Shown here piece after piece: positions 7,026 to 9,831 of a stretch of 9,831 nucleotides of DNA (positions within the stretch are counted from its first letter, which is position 1; each line of letters begins with the position of its first letter). The stretch lies in assembly GCA_002505935.1 (NCBI GenBank), contig DAWL01000187.1, forward strand, positions 1 through 9,831, read 5' to 3'. This DNA is from Euryarchaeota archaeon UBA226 (lineage in GTDB: Archaea > Thermoplasmatota > Poseidoniia > Poseidoniales > Poseidoniaceae). The notes beneath the pieces were generated by a model, which did no database searches, was not told the origin of the DNA, and saw only the letters and a program-made list of their open reading frames with translations. Both the position numbers and the translations under genes were made by a program.

Positions 7026-7511
7026 TCAACGGTCTCTGTAAGGCTCGTCGAGCAACCACATTCCTGCTCTCCATAGCAACAGAAGAGCGATTATTGCGAT
7101 TGCAGCACCGAAGGTTCCTACTCCAATTTCCCACTCATTCCCTGCGTTGCTTTCACTTCGAGACCATTGCCATACCGAGATGAATAGCACCGCCAAAACT
7201 CCAGCAGCACTCATGCCCGCTAATTGGAATCTCTCTCTCCGTTGCCACATACCTACTGCGCTCATCAATGCAAGGTATGCTGGGAACAACAAAACTAGGG
7301 CCAATAATAGCCCGACCCAACCTCCAGCTGAGGCATCTCTAGAGAGTAATTCAACTACAGAGATGACCGATTCTATACCACTGCTGTCAGTACTGCGGAA
7401 GAGATCTCCAATCAACAAAAAGGAACTTGCCGCCAGCGAACTAGCGAATGCTCCAATGAATACCATACGAGCGGTTGGAGAGGGTGCATCGACATGCGGC
7501 ATCGGCGCCAT
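7026..7511 (-). CDS. Four-helix membrane protein of unknown function
   Basis: I do not recognise this 161-residue protein. It has four hydrophobic helices, near residues 16-37, 64-86, 94-115 and 128-148. The link between helices 1 and 2 is polar (about 38-62), the one between helices 2 and 3 is basic (WQRRERF), and the one between helices 3 and 4 is acidic and Asn-rich. The tail is short and charged (DEPYRDR). By the positive-inside rule the basic 2-3 loop would be cytosolic, which puts both ends outside or makes the topology ambiguous. No cofactor motif or conserved histidine pair is visible. It begins 18 bases after the stop of the surface amidohydrolase on the same strand, so the two are probably cotranscribed, but a functional link is only inferred. 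The start is ATG at 7511; in-frame ATGs at codons 4 and 16 are possible. There is no clear Shine-Dalgarno sequence. Confidence 0.65.
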   Translation of the reverse strand: MAPMPHVDAPSPTARMVFIGAFASSLAASSFLLIGDLFRSTDSSGIESVISVVELLSRDASAGGWVGLLLALVLLFPAYLALMSAVGMWQRRERFQLAGMSAAGVLAVLFISVWQWSRSESNAGNEWEIGVGTFGAAIAIIALLLLWRAGMWLLDEPYRDR

Positions 7512-7529
7512 GACTGCCGATGAGCAGTT

Positions 7530-9831
7530 TCAGGTTTCAGACTTTTTCTCTGCGGGTGGTGCCGCATCGAGGGGCGGAAGTTCCGGAATAACACTCTCTT
7601 TCAGGTCTTCAGGCTCCTGCATCCAAGGGTCCGAATCGGCTTCTCTTTGCCTGATTACCAAGAACACAATGACGATTCCAGCTACCACTGCCAAAGATAT
7701 CATTACGACCGATGTTGTCCCTATTCCGCCAGCAGCAGTATTTTCTGATTGAGTGTCTTTAGTATCACAGTCGGAAGAGTCACATTTCCAAGTCGAATCA
7801 CCTTGACAGACGCAGTATCTGCAGTCAGCGCTGTCTGGGGCTTTGGTATTTCCAGGTGTACAACTTCCACCTTCTACCACAGAATCATCGATTCCAGCAT
7901 TGTTCTCTTCGGAATTATTGTCATCATTATTGTCGTCGTTCGATGTATCGTCACCGGAGTTGTCCTGTTCCACCGGTTCGCTGAGATTGAACTCTGAACC
8001 AGCAGCCCAATCAAGTGAAACAGACCTGTTTCCATCTGCATTCATTGGGACCGCGTAATATCCATCGTACAATTTGTCTAGTAACCAACTTCCAGTATTG
8101 GAATTATTGAGGACACTGAAGTATCTATCATCTCCCCACGTAAAAATCGGGTCCAAAGGAACAGAATCGATTGAACCGTAAGAGCCACTAACCCACATGT
8201 CGTCAAAGTCAGCGCGGTCATCGAAACTATCTCCAAAGTAAGAGAACATCTCTTCACGGTCAAATCGCATTGCCATACTGAGATCATCAACTATCGATTC
8301 CCATGTTTGAGTACCATCTTCGACTCCGCTGAAAGTAACGTCCAATGCTTTGTCAAACTCTTCATCGATCTTCACAACCTCGTAGTCATCACCATTCATT
8401 GCTTGCATGAGGTCGAGGTCTCCGAATAGTGCTAGGCCTCCTACAATAGTCAAACGCACGTCTGGGTCAACAGCATCGATCAGGTTGCGATAAGGGTCTT
8501 CGTCGAATGAATCGATAATTACGAAGTCTGCGGCTAGACCGGGACTTATTCTACCGATATATTGACCCCATTTCATAGAGTCAGCGGCGTTTGAGGTAAC
8601 CATCTGAACCAATTCATAATCACTGAAAATCGGTTCGGACTGATGTTTATTGAAGAGGTCGGCAGTCTTCAGTTCATGCAGGGGTGACTTGCTACCAGAT
8701 GGCGACCAATCAGGAGCCAATGAAATCATGAGTCCGGCTTCTTTTGCTGCAGCTACATCGGTAGTTGTTCCATATAGCAATAGATTGGAGGTTGGTGACC
8801 AAACCAGTTTTGCCCCTACGTCGGCCATCTTTCCAAATTCCACACTCGTTAAGGCAGTTCCATGAATTAACACAAGTTCTCCAACTACAAGGTCGTTGTT
8901 TTCGAGAATGGTGAATTCATCACGGCTGGATTGATCCACTCCTTCAGCCAAGTGTAGGAACCAAGCATCGAGCTCGCCAGAAGAGTTTCCGCTCTTGATG
9001 TGGCTTCCAGAATAATCATCTGGAAGTTCTAGAACCTTGGTTTGGATTTCATCTCTTCCCCAGTTGTAATGCTCGATATTTCTGGTCAAGATTGAGTCAT
9101 AAGAGTCCACGCCATAGTTGTGGCCAGAGCCCTGAATTGCAGTTGTCCCTCCAACCACTTCCTTCATTTCGACGTATTTCATCGCTTGACTCTCCATATT
9201 CCAATACGGTTGGGAATGGATGGAAATTTTCACCTTGGAGACTTCAGAGCCGTAGTCGGGATGGTCGGTCCATTGGTACCGATTCTGATAGCCGCCCCAC
9301 TCATTCTTGTTACTGATATGTACATCAAGGTCCCACAAAGGAGCGACATTGTAGGTAAGATGTTGATGCATATCGATCAAGCCAGGATAGATTGTCGCTC
9401 CAGTATGGTGTACGGGGATTCCTTCTGTTGAAACTCCAATAGGCGGATTTTCTCCGGTATTCCATACTGCCTCAATCTCCCCATCTGTGACTTTGATTGA
9501 ACCGTTGAGAAGAACATCGGAATAACCCTCCATGGTAACCACTCGACCGGTAAGGATGTAGGACTCTTGGTGGATGTGGTCTCTAGGAGTATAGCACCTG
9601 CCAACATTGGCATCTGAGGAATTATCGCCATCCCATCCTGGAGTAGGTGGCTCAACTTTGTCCACAGTACTACCATTGGGAACATAGGACATGTCCCACC
9701 ATGAATCTTCGCCGGGATATTGCATACTGTCCACCAATGTACCATCGGGCATCCTGAGGTTCACCGTGTCGCCATCCCAATAATCCAACTCGATTCCCGT
9801 ATCAGCTCGGAAAAAGGCGATTCTCTCTCCA
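7530..9831 (-). CDS. Surface-anchored amidohydrolase with lamin-tail-like N-terminus (5' partial)
   Basis: The frame is open to the window end, so the N-terminus is missing; 766 residues are visible. Numbered from the first full codon at 9830, residues 1 to about 52 resemble the end of a lamin-tail domain (WDGDTVNLRMPDGTLVDSM). Residues about 90-465 are an amidohydrolase TIM barrel of the ATZ/TRZ or imidazolonepropionase-like type. Expected metal and catalytic residues are present: HxH at 155/157 (PGLIDMHQHL), His293 (FLHLAEG), His323 (LVLIHGTAL) and Asp374 (LAPDWSPSGS). Residues about 480-620 are unassigned. Then come an Asp/Asn-rich linker (623-646), a six-Cys pacifastin-like module (657-688), a membrane helix (about 705-726) and an acidic, Pro-rich tail ending at 766. 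The Cys module and linker lie before the helix, so the enzyme should face outside with its tail in the cytosol. Such enzymes hydrolyse C-N bonds in cyclic or amide compounds; the substrate is unknown. The four-helix gene follows 18 bases downstream. Confidence 0.87.
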   Translation of the reverse strand, partial: GERIAFFRADTGIELDYWDGDTVNLRMPDGTLVDSMQYPGEDSWWDMSYVPNGSTVDKVEPPTPGWDGDNSSDANVGRCYTPRDHIHQESYILTGRVVTMEGYSDVLLNGSIKVTDGEIEAVWNTGENPPIGVSTEGIPVHHTGATIYPGLIDMHQHLTYNVAPLWDLDVHISNKNEWGGYQNRYQWTDHPDYGSEVSKVKISIHSQPYWNMESQAMKYVEMKEVVGGTTAIQGSGHNYGVDSYDSILTRNIEHYNWGRDEIQTKVLELPDDYSGSHIKSGNSSGELDAWFLHLAEGVDQSSRDEFTILENNDLVVGELVLIHGTALTSVEFGKMADVGAKLVWSPTSNLLLYGTTTDVAAAKEAGLMISLAPDWSPSGSKSPLHELKTADLFNKHQSEPIFSDYELVQMVTSNAADSMKWGQYIGRISPGLAADFVIIDSFDEDPYRNLIDAVDPDVRLTIVGGLALFGDLDLMQAMNGDDYEVVKIDEEFDKALDVTFSGVEDGTQTWESIVDDLSMAMRFDREEMFSYFGDSFDDRADFDDMWVSGSYGSIDSVPLDPIFTWGDDRYFSVLNNSNTGSWLLDKLYDGYYAVPMNADGNRSVSLDWAAGSEFNLSEPVEQDNSGDDTSNDDNNDDNNSEENNAGIDDSVVEGGSCTPGNTKAPDSADCRYCVCQGDSTWKCDSSDCDTKDTQSENTAAGGIGTTSVVMISLAVVAGIVIVFLVIRQREADSDPWMQEPEDLKESVIPELPPLDAAPPAEKKSET
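7767..7862 (-). other. Six-cysteine pacifastin-like module within the amidohydrolase
   Basis: The codons specify six cysteines spaced C-x12-C-x2-C-x1-C-x7-C-x4-C, beginning CTPGNTKAPDSADCRYCVC. This matches the pacifastin light-chain pattern (C-x9-12-C-N-x-C-x-C-x2-3-G-x3-6-C-T-x3-C) closely but not exactly: Asn and Thr are missing, and only one residue precedes the Gly. In arthropods such modules are disulfide-bonded serine-protease inhibitors. In microbial surface proteins their role is unclear, and a rigid stalk module is equally likely. Confidence 0.55.
7893..7964 (-). repeat. Low-complexity Asp/Asn/Ser codon tract (surface linker)
   Basis: A run of GAC/GAT, AAC/AAT and few other codons encodes an Asp/Asn-dominated segment of about 24 residues, including NDDNNDDNNSEENN. 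It sits between the catalytic part and the Cys-rich module of the surface amidohydrolase. Such tracts act as flexible acidic spacers in archaeal surface proteins and are prone to length change by slippage. It is not an intergenic repeat. Confidence 0.7.

Noticed and set aside
7147..7752. Plus-strand open frame of 201 codons
   Set aside because: It is antisense to the four-helix protein and to the end of the amidohydrolase, both with coherent hydrophobic or domain patterns.
9786..9788. TTG at 9788 as the start of the amidohydrolase
   Set aside because: The frame continues open to the window end and the upstream residues continue the lamin-tail-like domain, so the gene starts outside the window.
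1..9831. tRNA or rRNA genes, CRISPR arrays, insertion sequences, attachment sites
   Set aside because: Intergenic gaps are all under about 95 bases and hold no cloverleaf, spaced repeats or terminal inverted repeats that I can see.

Overview
This window reads as a compact piece of a marine planktonic archaeal genome, most probably Marine Group II (Poseidoniales, Thermoplasmatota). The evidence is the gene mix: a mevalonate-pathway kinase for archaeal isoprenoid lipids, a fused cytochrome b / HdrD-type oxidoreductase, a Frag1/DRAM-type membrane protein, and a surface-anchored amidohydrolase with a lamin-tail-like start, a Cys-rich pacifastin-like module and a C-terminal membrane anchor. Codon use looks even across the window and base composition is moderate. 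I see no mobile element, CRISPR array, tRNA or rRNA. The lineage call is inference from gene content.

Layout. 1-845 (-): mevalonate kinase, with its C-terminus cut off by the window start. 937-2955 (+): membrane Fe-S oxidoreductase of the ETF:quinone oxidoreductase type, divergent from the kinase. 2906-3604 (-): six-helix Frag1/DRAM family protein, overlapping the oxidoreductase tail to tail by 50 bases. 3669-5522 (+): PIN-domain protein with a helical, TPR-like middle, followed after 24 bases by cysteinyl-tRNA synthetase (5547-7025, +). 7026-7511 (-): four-helix membrane protein whose stop codon abuts the cysS stop. 7530-9831 (-): large cell-surface amidohydrolase, cut at its N-terminus by the window end and reading into the four-helix gene 18 bases later.

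The likely transcription units are mevalonate kinase alone (as far as visible), the oxidoreductase alone, the DRAM-like gene alone, PIN-TPR plus cysS, and amidohydrolase plus the four-helix protein. Mevalonate kinase and cysS are housekeeping genes. The oxidoreductase probably passes electrons from flavoproteins, such as ETF during fatty-acid or amino-acid oxidation, to the membrane quinone pool. The amidohydrolase probably acts outside the cell. There is no intergenic stretch longer than about 90 bases.

I found no convincing new multi-gene system. The least explained parts are the PIN-TPR protein linked to cysS, the modular surface hydrolase with its membrane partner, and an extra segment inside mevalonate kinase.
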